64,000 nucleotides of DNA. Source: Nansenia antarctica (lineage: Eukaryota > Chordata > Actinopteri > Argentiniformes > Microstomatidae). The notes under the pieces were generated by a model. The model had not been told where the DNA came from, searched no databases, and saw nothing but the letters and a program-made list of their open reading frames with translations. The stretch is taken from positions 44,722,181-44,786,180 of the forward strand of contig OZ022341.1 in the NCBI GenBank assembly GCA_963989245.1. The letters run 5' to 3'. Positions 53,198 through 62,761 of this stretch are shown here, in pieces. How positions within the stretch are numbered: the first letter of the stretch is position 1; each line of letters starts with the position of its first letter. Both the position numbers and the translations under genes were made by a program.

Positions 53198-53752
53198 ACA
53201 GACATGCCCATGCACACACAATTGTAACCAGTGTTATTTCAGTGACTAAAACAGTGTACCTTCCACATGTTTTGTGTTTCAGCATTTGTAGCATTATTCT
53301 TGTTCATCACCTGTATTTTTTACAGCTTTGATTATAATGCTTTGAAAATCAATTGAGAATATAAGTTCAAAATAATAAACATCAATAAAAACATTGTTTC
53401 ATTTACATTTTTCCTAGATAAGTATGATTTATGACAACCAAGTCTTTATTATAGTGGATTTTGCAGCCCCCTAGGTCCACCAGAACAAAATATACACTTT
53501 TGAATGTGAACACAGTACCTATTGTGCATTAATGGGTACAGTACCTGTTTGTGCCCACAGGAGGCGCTCTTTAATATTATGGGCTATTTTGGGGCTATCT
53601 TGCACCCTGAGCATACTCCCTTGTACGGGTCACCATTGGGACTAGGAGCACCGTGTCAGGAAAAGTGCTTTCAAAACCCCAATGATGTCCCGGGTCAACT
53701 TGACCCGAAGAGTACGAAAGGGTCCAAAAAGTGAACACCACACAAGGGTTAA

Positions 53753-54706
53753 GCAGCTCTCTCTCCAAACACAACGGCACAGACATTCAAAGGTAAAAGC
53801 AGAGGGAGTCTTAAATAAGAAGCCATAGCCAGCAGTACCCAAACCATATAGCTAAACAAGCACAGATCGCCACCAGCCTCGCGAATCATATAAATCAGCA
53901 AAGAAGCCATGACGTAAATGTAAAAATGATATCTTACCTTTACTTGAAAACGAGGTCCATGCACCTCTCCTTGCGAAGGAACACCTCTGTCACTTTAGTG
54001 TAAAAGTCACTCGCCTGTTGCAGTTTGTAAAGTCTCTCTTTTTCAATTGAGATCAGGGCCAGTGATGACACTGACAGTAATGTCCATATTCACAAAATTA
54101 AAAAAGCAAGTTATCCTTATTGATTAGATCGTTTGAGCTAGGTAGCATAAACTATTCTGCCGGGCGAGAGAAAGTAGTGTGAAATGTTATGTGAACTTGA
54201 AAATGATAGCCAATCAGTAGCTCTTGAATCGGAATGAAAGACCTACTGATTGGCTGTAAGCATGCTTACCCTGGCCATATTAACCAGCGGGCTGAAGCAT
54301 CGAAAAAAATAAAAAAGACATTTTCACGCATTCGAATGTACGGGAGGGAAAGCAGAGACAGGAGTGCTTATATGCAACGCAAAGCAGAGTAGGGAGTGCT
54401 TTCTCCTGCAGGTGGCGCTAAAAATGCAACGTCAAAATGAATGACTCCTGCTGCCCTGGGACCTAAAATACGACTCTTTTAATGAAAACAAACAAACGGT
54501 TTAAATGCACTTTTATTTTAATATTTTCTTTCCTTTCCTTTTTTCGTTGGGTAAGCACTGCTTACCCTGCTTATATGGACGGCACGTCCCTGACTTACAG
54601 TATGATATACTTACGTCATACATATGTGTACTTATTGGAAAAATGCATAAAACACCATGCTTGCATTAACATACTGATATTAACACTGTGTATTCTTGCG
54701 AAATAG
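53753..54706. other. Remainder of the 14-kb intron
   Basis: No gene. GTAAGCATGCTTACC-like and GGTAAGCACTGCTTACCC palindromic blocks near 54255 and 54550 suggest ends of a small MITE, not resolved. The intron ends with TTCTTGCGAAATAG at 54706. Confidence 0.5.
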
Positions 54707-55215
54707 GCACCCGAGAGCAAACTGGCCCCGCATCTGGAGAAGCCCCCGCACCTGGAGAAGCGTCAGCCAATCAGCATCTCAGAGATCGCCTCAAAATGAT
54801 GTTTGACGGACTGATGGACAAGCTGAGACGGGATGACACGTTCCAAGCCCCCATCCAATCGCTCGTCTCTTCTTACGAAAAGACCACTACAGACAGTGGG
54901 CTGATCTCAGCGCTGTCCACTTTCGGTAAGACAAGGGGTGCTGCAGCCAAGCGTATCAAAATGAGACCAAGACAAGGCTTGCAAACAAGCACGCAGATTG
55001 GAGTCCAGCCTACAGCTGTGGCTCGTCGGAAGACACCACTTGGGGGCAGACGGGCACTGATCACCGGGCGGCCTCCTAAAAGAGTCCGGAGGGAGCATGA
55101 CTATGGGAAAGTGAAAGAGGGGAGCGGTGCACTGCCCAAAAGATCTGCACCACACTCCCTCTCTCAGTGTGTGTCTGATGGTGTGTCCCTGGGTGGCCAA
55201 CACAGCAGAAAATGA
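54707..55215 (+). CDS. SWIM-domain protein, last exon (exon d)
   Basis: Begins after GCGAAATAG with two bases that complete the phase-1 codon left by exon c. It encodes about 168 residues including SANQHLRDRLKMMFDGLMDK and SLVSSYEKTTTDSGLISALS. Then comes IGVQPTAVARRKTPLGGRRA followed by GRPPKRVRREHDY, a basic tail I associate with the C-terminus of SWIM/MULE-type fish proteins, and it ends CVSDGVSLGGQHSRK and TGA. A helix-forming middle and arginine-rich NLS-like end suggest a nuclear protein. The exon is uninterrupted. Its assignment to the gene of 39809-40655 rests on phase match and family resemblance. Confidence 0.7.
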
Positions 55216-55727
55216 ACACACTCCCCTGAAGTTGCGTCAACACACACTGTAGCTGTGCTGTTGGTTTTTTGTTTAAATGTGTATGCTCCGCTACTCATTC
55301 ATTATAAATGAATATAAATCACAATTCAGATCGTAATCTCACCTATGCCCGCTCACTGCCATGATCTCCCTCACCTCGATTCCCGCATCGGACAGTTTCT
55401 GTATGTCTAATTAACATCGGACAGTTTCTGTATGTCTAATTAACGGTCATTTAATAGAACACCTGTGTGGCGGAGCGATACACATAGTTAAAGGTCCAAG
55501 TGCTGTTATACTGTATATCGGAATATCTCTTGTCCTAGGAGGGAATTGTTCACAGAGGGTGGAATTCTACATCTGTGTGTGCCGTGTTAGGATTCCACCC
55601 ATAATTGTTCTTCCAGAGCCTACATCCCACTGTCCACACTTGGCGTGCTGTTATTAAGTGGGCACGGCCAGCTCGCTTCGTACTCGGTAGTGTGCGAGTG
55701 TTGGACATTGGGACGTAGACTCTATAG
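55216..55727. other. 3' flank of the SWIM gene, no gene
   Basis: A 33-bp direct repeat (CATCGGACAGTTTCTGTATG, continuing TCTAATTAAC) occurs twice at about 55387-55445. Otherwise nothing supported. Confidence 0.55.
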
Positions 55728-56267
55728 CAGGGGTCCCCAAACTTTTTTCTGTGAGGGCCACATCATTTTTCCTTTCTGTGATGGGGGGCCTGGGTTGGTC
55801 TCTAACATAAAATAATATGGAACGGAGTGGAATTGAGGCGGTTGCGCAAAGCAATTGCGCGCAGGAGAGCACTGGTGGATGCAAACAAAGTCTAAACAGT
55901 TGAATTTGGATGGAATTTATACCTATAGTGATATGTCAATGAAATATAATCAGTTTTACAGTCTGATACTTGAGGGAGGACCCTCATCATACACGGGGGG
56001 ACCCATGAAGCAGGGCTGTCTGGGGGTCCTTAAACGAGCATCAAACACTTAATTTCTTGCATTCTGGTGAATTTAGATGCAATTTGTGCCCTTTCTGCAT
56101 CAATTTATGGTGGAAATTTATTTCCAATTATTTGCGAAACAGCGCCCCCACCACCACGTCGGTGCAATGCCGCAATTGCAGTTAGAAATGACACGTTGTT
56201 CAAAGGGCCGGTCCAAGTGTGGGGGCGGGCCGTGTTCGGCCCGCGGGCCGTAGTTTGGGGACCCCTG
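55728..56267. mobile_element. hAT MITE with 8-bp duplication
   Basis: Starts CAGGGGTCCCCAAACT and ends AGTTTGGGGACCCCTG, exact inverted repeats, with CTCTATAG on both sides (55720-55727 and 56268-56275). CGCGGGCCG and GGGCCACAT blocks are typical of Charlie-type hAT derivatives. 540 bp, no coding capacity. Confidence 0.95.
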
Positions 56268-56859
56268 CTCTATAGCCTTTCATAAAGGGGTGTGCATTAC
56301 TGAAATGTGTTGATGTGGAAAGCTTCGACTGGCTGGCCTAGAGGTTGTTCCTAAGTACTGGTCCGGTTTCGGCAAACTTTACCTTTAACCCCCCAACCCA
56401 ATACTAACCTAAACCTGTAGGAGGTCACAATGCAACGCAACCTTAGATCAGTTCTTGGAACAACTTGGACCTATTCAGTGGGGACGCCAAACAAAGTTAC
56501 GTTCAGATAGAAATGTGCTGTCTAGAACAGACACTGTGCTCTGTCGGTCGTGCAGAATAGGGAAGCGTGTTCTCTCCGTACACTACAATTCTATCGCTCC
56601 ACTGAATAGGCAGGGTTCGAGTGTGTGTGTGTGGGGGGGGGGGGGTGAGTTGAACCCTGTGAATAGGCCCCTGTTATACACACATTCATCTGCTTCTTCT
56701 CCTCCTCCTGGTGTTCCATCTCTCTAGAGCCAACACTATTATACTGTTTCCTGATACCTATATAATTATTTGTTTAAAAAAAAAACGATAATAAATGGCT
56801 AATCTATATACTTAACATTTAGGTGTTGGTATGATACATGTGGACCATGTATGATACAT

Positions 56860-57076
56860 GTGGTTCACATTGTAAAAGGAATAAAATAAACAATTGAATT
56901 GCAATCGATGTATTATGTTTAATTAAAGACAAAAACAGACTTTTACATTTGGGTGTTCTTTTTCTACGTGGTTCACATTGTAAAAGGAATAAAAGAAACA
57001 ATTGAAATGCAATCGATGTATTATGTTTAATTAAAGACAAAAACAGACTTTTACATTTGGGTGTTCTTTTTCTACG
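56860..57076. repeat. Tandem duplication of ~108 bp
   Basis: GTGGTTCACATTGTAAAAGG through GGGTGTTCTTTTTCTACG occurs twice head to tail, with only two or three differences (AAAATAAACAATTGAATTG versus AAAAGAAACAATTGAAATG). Confidence 0.95.
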
Positions 57077-57664
57077 TTGTGTGTGTGTGTACACATCCAA
57101 TAATGCTTTGTCATGAAGAGTCCGGAGGGAGCAGAACGTGGAGACGCAGCTGAACATGGAGATGTTTGCCAGTAGCTGAAGATCGGCTTGAATATAATCT
57201 AAGAGAGTTCAAGTTAAAACAACTCCTAAAGTTCTGAAATGTTCCTGAAATGTACTGCTCCTTTGATACTGTATTTCCCCTGTGTGGTTGCTTATGCAGT
57301 AATATGGTTTGTGGGTGGTTAATATCAGAATAAAACGTGCAGACTGCAGAATGAGTGTTTCTGGTTTATTTTATGAAGCTGTGTATTTTTACACTGTGTT
57401 GCCCAGTCAATAAACATGTTTCCTTATGACTTCTAACTTCTCTGGGCGTGCATTTCAACCCGTTCACACGCCGCATGCTAGCGTTTACGTTAACCGTTTA
57501 CGTTAGCCCAATATTGCTAGCTTATAGCAAGGAGTCTGGCTTTAGATGGTAGACTCGCCAGCCAATGAGGGGGCAATGAGGGAGTGCTTCGCCAACCAAT
57601 CAGGTTGCGGTATTGCCCTGCCTCCCCCTACCATCCTAGGTTTCGCAAATTCGCCTCCCGGGCA

Positions 57665-57690
57665 GGGGGGGGGGGGGGGGGGGGGGGGGG
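57665..57690 (+). repeat. 26-bp poly-G run
   Basis: An uninterrupted run of G preceded by GGCA and followed by AGTAGG. It could form G-quadruplexes; length is likely to vary and may be affected by assembly. Confidence 0.9.
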
Positions 57691-57863
57691 AGTAGGCTAT
57701 CGGCCGGATGAGCCTCCGGCCTTGGTCTGGCGGTGGGGGTATGTGGGGAGCATGGTGCGTTCTGGCCTGTAGAGGGAGCCAGACTGTCGGTGGGAGATGG
57801 GTGTCGGAGCTGATTACGGACAGGTGTCAGTGATCAGCCTCAGCACCCAGCCGGTCTTATAAC

Positions 57864-58041
57864 TGTGGTATTATTGTAATTGTGTACAGGCCACCGTAGT
57901 GACATCAGGTCAGGGGGGCGGGGGTTACAACAAGACAACAAGAGACCGGTATTGTCAGAGCTCACGGAGCGAGTTACAATAAAGACACTTACATTTAAAT
58001 ACAGAAGGACTCACGCGTATTTGTAATAGAATAACACGACA
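57864..58041 (+). repeat. Ty3 element 5' LTR
   Basis: 178 bp, TG...CA, with AATAAAG near 57979 as a candidate polyadenylation signal. It matches the 3' LTR at 61775-61952. Confidence 0.95.
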
Positions 58042-58059
58042 TGGTGTCAGCAGTCCTGT
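58042..58059 (+). promoter_or_regulatory. Ty3 primer-binding site
   Basis: TGGTGTCAGCAGTCCTGT begins immediately after the LTR, the expected position for a tRNA 3'-end complement. The tRNA was not identified. Confidence 0.7.
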
Positions 58060-58132
58060 AAGTGAGTGTTAAGAGTTAGGTCGGCCGACAGTGTCATTTG
58101 AGCTCGTGACGGTGAGAAGGGAGGAAGAAAAG

Positions 58133-60790
58133 ATGGTTGATAATGCTAACGCGGGAGCAGCTGCAGTCCAGAGAGCGGCGCCAGTTTCAAGTGCTACGTT
58201 CAGCATCCAGCCTCCGGAGTCCTTCGACTTTTCAAAGCCGCAAGAGTGGGCCAAATGGATACGCAGGTTTGAAAGATTTCGTCTGGCAAGTAACCTGACG
58301 GTTAGCACTGAAGAGAATCAAGTCAACACGCTAATATATTGTATGGGAGATGAGGCGGATGATATTTTACGTGGACTAAATCTGACTGATGCTCTAAGAC
58401 GTACTTACCAAGGGGTGCGCGATGGATTACAGGGTTTCTTCGTAGTCAAGAAGAACGTTATCTACGAGCGTGCCAAATTTAACATGCGCAAGCAGGGAGA
58501 ATGCGAGACGGTGGACTCATTTGTGACGACACTATATGCGCTGGCGGAGCATTGTACATATGGAGTGCTACATGACGAGCTGATTCGTGACAGGCTTGTC
58601 GTTGGACTGATGGATAAGCGGCTGTCCGAACGCATGCAGCTGGACCCGGACTTGACCCTGGAAAAGGCAATAAACATGGCGAGGCAGAGTGAAGAGGTGA
58701 AAAGACAGCAATCTTCTCTGCGAGGGGACACCAGGACAGAGGCAAGTGATGCTAAATGTGTAGACAGAGTGTTTAAGAGCAGTAGCAAGACATATGCTAA
58801 AAACAAACCTCAACAGGCTAACAGCTACCCAGCCAAGCCACACAGTGCCCAATACTCAAAGGGGAAAAATGTCCAGTGCCATAAATGCGGCAGCTCTCTG
58901 TCCCATTCACAGCGCGATTGCCCTGCTAATGAGGTGAAATGTCATTCATGTGGGAAGATGGGGCATTACAAGCGTGTGTGTAAGTCATCCAAATCTGTAC
59001 ATGAGGTTGAAGAGGACTATTCCTGCTCCTGTGAAGAGGATGAGGACTGTGTGTTCTTAGGCAGCGTCACAGCTGACGGTGAGCCATGGATGGTCAACAT
59101 AAACATCGATGACAGACGTGTGCCATTCAAAATAGACACCGGTGCTGATGTTACAGTGATGCCTCACACTGTTTTTCAAGAGATCTACAGAGACAAGGAT
59201 CCACCTATCCTCCGGAAGTCAACTAAGCCACTGATGGGACCTGGGAGGAGTCCACTAGATGTTGTGGGCGTCGCCGGGCTGTTGCTGAGGAGAGGAGAGA
59301 AAGAGGTGTGGGAGGATGTGTATGTCACTCGACACCTGCACACTGCATTGCTGGGGAGACCTGCTATTAGTAAGATGGAGCTTGTGGCACGTCTTGACAG
59401 TATCACGATGGAGACGCTCAAGACAACCTACCCAAAGATATGTAGTGGTCTCGGTGAGATGAGACAGCCGCATGCAATCAGGCTGAAACCTGGGGCCCAA
59501 CCATTCTCACTGAAGACACCCAGAAGGATTCCGTTGCCACTGATGGACAAGGTCAAGCAAGAACTGTCCCGCATGGAAAGCCTTGGAGTGATCAGCCGAA
59601 TCGAGGAGCCAACTGACTGGTGTGCCGGCATCGTGGTGGTTCCCAAGAAGACAGGTGCTGTTCGCATCTGTGTTGATCTCACGAACCTCAATGAGTCAGT
59701 GTGCCGGGAAAAGTATACCCTGCCAACAGTGGAGGAAACACTGGGAATGCTGGCTGGAGCCAGAATATTCAGCAAGTTGGATGCAAACATGGGATTTTGG
59801 CAAATACCTCTGACTGAAGATTCATCAAAGTACACCACCTTCATCACGCCCTTTGGCCGATATTACTTCAATCGTCTACCTTTCGGCATCGCCTCTGCCC
59901 CCGAACACTTCCAAAACAGAATGGTGACGGAGGTCACGGAAGGGCTGGAGGGTGTCGTCTGCCACATGGACGATGTGCTGGTGTGGGGCCGATCACAAGA
60001 GGAGCATGATGCTCGTCTGCACGTCGTGCTGGGGAGGATCGAGAAGGCCAGAATCACCCTGAACATCGATAAGTGCGACCTGTCGAAAGAAGAGGTGACC
60101 TTTCTAGGCCATATAATCTCCACCAGTGGCATTAGCCCCGACCCGAGTAAGACAGAGGCTGTGAGGAGGATGGAGGAGCCGACGAATGTGAGTGAGCTGA
60201 GAAGCTTTCTCGGCATGGTAAACCAGCTGGGGAAGTTTATCCCACAGCTGGCGGAGAGAGACAAGCCTCTGCGAGACCTTCTGTCAAAGAAGAACTGCTG
60301 GCTGTGGGGCTTCGAGCAGGCCAGGGCCTTTCAAGATTTGAAGGATGCACTAATATCCCCACCAGTGTTGGCCATGTACGACACCAACAGGGAGTACAAA
60401 GTCTCAGCGGACGCGTCGTCTTACGGCTTAGGGAGTGTGCTTCTCCAAAAATGGGATGGAGTGTGGAGACCTGTAGCCTACGTGTCGCGGTCTCTCACAC
60501 AAACTGAACAGAGATACGCGCAGGTTGAGAAGGAGGCCTTAGGCCTGACCTGGGCTTGTGAGAGGTTCTGCAACTTTCTCATCGGCAGACACTTCCAGCT
60601 AGAGACAGACCACAAGCCGCTCCTGAGTCTCCTGGGGTCTCAGCCGTTGGACGCTCTCCCTCCACGGATTCTGCGCTGCCGGATGCGCCTGATGCGCTAT
60701 TCCTACTCCATTGCTCATGTGCCAGGAAAGTGCCTGTGGACTGCGGATACACTCTCACGTGCTCCTGTGAAGAGGAGAGACACCGGATGA
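58133..60790 (+). CDS. Ty3-type Gag-Pol (gag, protease, RT, RNase H)
   Basis: From ATG 58133 a single 885-residue frame encodes gag, then two zinc knuckles (CHKCGSSLSHSQRDC near residue 250, CHSCGKMGHYKRVC near 272). Next come an aspartic protease (FKIDTGADVTVMP near 333) and reverse transcriptase (KLDANMGFWQIPL; FNRLPFGIASAPEHF; CHMDDVLVWG near 609 as the YxDD box). RNase H follows (KVSADASSYGLGSVLLQ near 757; ETDHKPL). A possible in-frame start upstream is only GTG. Gag and pol lie in one frame without a shift. The frame stops at TGA 60788-60790, where a small frameshift cuts it off from the integrase. The product would assemble particles and reverse-transcribe the element RNA. Confidence 0.95.
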   Translation: MVDNANAGAAAVQRAAPVSSATFSIQPPESFDFSKPQEWAKWIRRFERFRLASNLTVSTEENQVNTLIYCMGDEADDILRGLNLTDALRRTYQGVRDGLQGFFVVKKNVIYERAKFNMRKQGECETVDSFVTTLYALAEHCTYGVLHDELIRDRLVVGLMDKRLSERMQLDPDLTLEKAINMARQSEEVKRQQSSLRGDTRTEASDAKCVDRVFKSSSKTYAKNKPQQANSYPAKPHSAQYSKGKNVQCHKCGSSLSHSQRDCPANEVKCHSCGKMGHYKRVCKSSKSVHEVEEDYSCSCEEDEDCVFLGSVTADGEPWMVNINIDDRRVPFKIDTGADVTVMPHTVFQEIYRDKDPPILRKSTKPLMGPGRSPLDVVGVAGLLLRRGEKEVWEDVYVTRHLHTALLGRPAISKMELVARLDSITMETLKTTYPKICSGLGEMRQPHAIRLKPGAQPFSLKTPRRIPLPLMDKVKQELSRMESLGVISRIEEPTDWCAGIVVVPKKTGAVRICVDLTNLNESVCREKYTLPTVEETLGMLAGARIFSKLDANMGFWQIPLTEDSSKYTTFITPFGRYYFNRLPFGIASAPEHFQNRMVTEVTEGLEGVVCHMDDVLVWGRSQEEHDARLHVVLGRIEKARITLNIDKCDLSKEEVTFLGHIISTSGISPDPSKTEAVRRMEEPTNVSELRSFLGMVNQLGKFIPQLAERDKPLRDLLSKKNCWLWGFEQARAFQDLKDALISPPVLAMYDTNREYKVSADASSYGLGSVLLQKWDGVWRPVAYVSRSLTQTEQRYAQVEKEALGLTWACERFCNFLIGRHFQLETDHKPLLSLLGSQPLDALPPRILRCRMRLMRYSYSIAHVPGKCLWTADTLSRAPVKRRDTG

Positions 60791-61535
60791 GAAGGAGTTC
60801 TTCGAGAATACTAACATCTACGTGGACATGATAATGGAGAACCTGCCAGCGAGCACCGCCTACCTGGATGAGCTGAGAGAGCAGCTGAAGAGGGACAGTG
60901 TGTGCGCACGGGTGATGCAGCTGAGTGCAGAGGGATGGCCAGCACTTAACAGTGAACCGGCTCTCAGGCTGTACTGGGCGGAACAGGCGCTACTCACAGT
61001 AGAGGATGGACTTTTGCTGAGGGGAAGCAGGCTCGTCATCCCTTCAACAATGAGAAATGAGGTGCTTGCCAGGCTGCATGAAGGCCACCAGGGGGTGGTA
61101 AAGTGCAGGGAGCGCGCACGGCAGTCTGTATGGTGGCCCGGGCTGAGCCAGCAGCTGAATGAATTAGTCCTCAACTGCCGAACATGCAGCAAAGAGAGAC
61201 AGAACCAAAAGGAGCCGCTGATGCCATCTCAATACCCAGGGCGACCATGGCAGAAATTAGGAGCAGACCTGTTCATGCTGGAGAGCAAGACATACCTGCT
61301 GGTTGTGGTTGGACATCGTGGATGGACCTCATGGGACAGTACGGCGAAACCGGCGCCATCTCATCCCCATGGAGCCCTCACCGGCGCAGAGTGGCGGTGG
61401 TGCTACTGAGCAACCTCTGGGATGTGTCCCAAAGCAGAGTTCGGCAGAACCAAGGGACCAGAATGTCCCAGAACCACCACCTACTCCTAGAACCAGATCT
61501 GGGAGAGAGGTGGTGAAACCAACTAGGTTGGACTT
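60791..61535 (+). pseudogene. Ty3 integrase remnant
   Basis: In a shifted frame, ARLHEGHQGVVKCRERARQS, VWWPGL and NCRTCSKERQ form the HHCC zinc-binding domain, followed by WQKLGADLF and YLLVVV at the start of the catalytic core. Then homology collapses: the DDE core is deleted and the sequence jumps, through another frame, to a C-terminal tail (RSGREVVKPTRLDL) ending near 61539. The upstream frameshift near 60785 and the core deletion make this copy unable to integrate by itself. Confidence 0.85.
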
Positions 61536-61595
61536 GTAAAAAAAACAAAAACAAGTTATGTTTAGGAGAAGAGATGTGTTCATGCTCTTTTTATG

Positions 61596-61601
<6 letters not shown>

Positions 61602-61651
<50 letters not shown>
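61602..61651. repeat. (AT)n microsatellite
   Basis: About 25 AT units within the 3' untranslated part of the Ty3 element. Confidence 0.95.
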
Positions 61652-61655
<4 letters not shown>

Positions 61656-61774
61656 TGTTAGTAGAATTGTTTATTTGATCAGGTTCAGATCAGACCTTTT
61701 AGTTATAGAGGCAGAATAATCCTCTAGGTCTGATGAATCAATGGCAGTCTACCCATTGATTCTAGAAAGAGAGA

Positions 61775-61952
61775 TGTGGTATTATTGTAATTGTGTACAG
61801 GCCACCGTAGTGACATCAGGTCAGGGGGGCGGGGGTTACAACAAGACAACAAGAGACCGGTATTGTCAGAGCTCACGGAGCGAGTTACAATAAAGACACT
61901 TACATTTAAATACAGAAGGACTCACGCGTATTTGTAATAAAATAACACGACA
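61775..61952 (+). repeat. Ty3 element 3' LTR
   Basis: 178 bp; pair of 57864-58041. Confidence 0.95.
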
Positions 61953-62240
61953 ATAACCTGTGTGTGTTTGTTCCCCCTGGCAGTGAACGGGAGAGGGAGA
62001 AAGTGCATGTCGAGAGAGACAGTGCGTGCCCAGAAGAAAGAGACGACGTTACCAGGCGAGCGAGCCGAGCCCGAAAGGGGTGTGCGAGCGATTCCCGAAA
62101 GGGCGTATTATTGTTTAGTGGTGTTTATTATTTGCTCGCAAGTGAATTCCGCCAGCTGCTGAGCTGTACCGAATAAAAACGCTTGGCTCAACCCAGTCCT
62201 CTGTGTCGACCTCCCTCTGTGCCTAGAATCTGCTACAATG
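61953..62240 (+). other. Right part of an LTR-like repeat split by the Ty3 element
   Basis: CGAATAAAAACGCTTGGCTC followed by AACCCAGTCC and ending GAATCTGCTACA looks like the R-U5 end of an LTR. Sequence left of the Ty3 element (about 57730-57863) would be its U3 part. No matching second LTR in the window, so a solo LTR is possible. Confidence 0.35.
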
Positions 62241-62383
62241 ATGAAGAAGAACTGTGATCTGTGTGTGTGTTTCAGGCAGAGGAGTTGATTAACAAGCTGG
62301 GCACCCAAGCAGTTGAGAGCATTCGGTAGGAATATGGTCAGAATTCTGACCTCACCGGTCTGTGGAATACTACTATGGAAACG

Positions 62384-62623
62384 GTACAATTTACAGCTCT
62401 GTTTTAACTTAGAAACTGTTGTTGTAAGATGAGATATTATTTAGATTTATATCATAGATCTAATGATTACAGTGAATCCAATATGATTAGGTTCATGATT
62501 CTAGTTTAACAACAAACAATGACGATAAAATTACCAAATCCAAAATGTTGAAACCATGCCGCACAAATGTGTAAACTGAATCTTATGTTGTCTAATATGA
62601 AAAATCTCTTATGTCTATTCTAG
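62384..62623 (+). other. Intron in the tspan1-like locus
   Basis: 240 bp from GTACAA to TCTATTCTAG, non-coding. Confidence 0.6.
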
Positions 62624-62761
62624 ATGAAGTGATTCTACAACTACACAGACTTCACAGACTCTCCATATAACCAAAGGTTGGATCTCTACCCAGCACAGTG
62701 CTGCCGAGCTGGTGTCAGCTCTTGCGATGCTGACCGTGCTGAAGGCAGTGCAGTAAACATG

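Larger units (their letters stand above)
50645..53748 (+). mobile_element. piggyBac-like transposon with TTAA duplication
   Basis: It starts CCCTTGTGTGGTGTTC and ends GAACACCACACAAGGG, exact 16-bp inverted repeats, flanked by TTAA on both sides (50641-50644, 53749-53752). Three copies of a GGGTCAnnnTGACCC palindrome lie near the ends (50660-50676, 50839-50855, 53691-53707). The single gene lies on the plus strand. The element is structurally complete (3.1 kb) and sits in the SWIM-gene intron just right of the ERV. Excision/integration at TTAA is the piggyBac hallmark. Confidence 0.96.
56268..57863. other. Intergenic with local repeats, no gene
   Basis: Contains the tandem duplication at 56860-57076, a G-run near 56631-56642 and the poly-G tract at 57665-57690. 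From about 57690 the sequence may be the left part of an LTR-like repeat that continues after the Ty3 insertion. No supported exon. Confidence 0.5.
57864..61952 (+). mobile_element. Ty3-type LTR retrotransposon with 5-bp duplication
   Basis: Direct 178-bp LTRs (57864-58041 and 61775-61952), TGTGGTATTATTG...ACACGACA, appear almost identical (one G/A difference in TTGTAATAGAATAAC versus TTGTAATAAAATAAC). ATAAC lies on each side (57859-57863, 61953-61957). TGGTGTCAGCAGTCC follows the left LTR as a primer-binding site, and AGAAAGAGAGA precedes the right LTR as a polypurine tract. The interior encodes gag-protease-RT-RNase H and a broken integrase. The nearly identical LTRs indicate a recent insertion. 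Confidence 0.96.

Noticed and set aside
57110..57180. AAGAGTCCGGAGGGAGCA shared with the last SWIM-gene exon (55080-55097), suggesting an alternative exon
   Set aside because: Only 18 bp match, the following residues diverge at once and no acceptor pattern of quality is present; likely coincidence or a tiny duplicated scrap.
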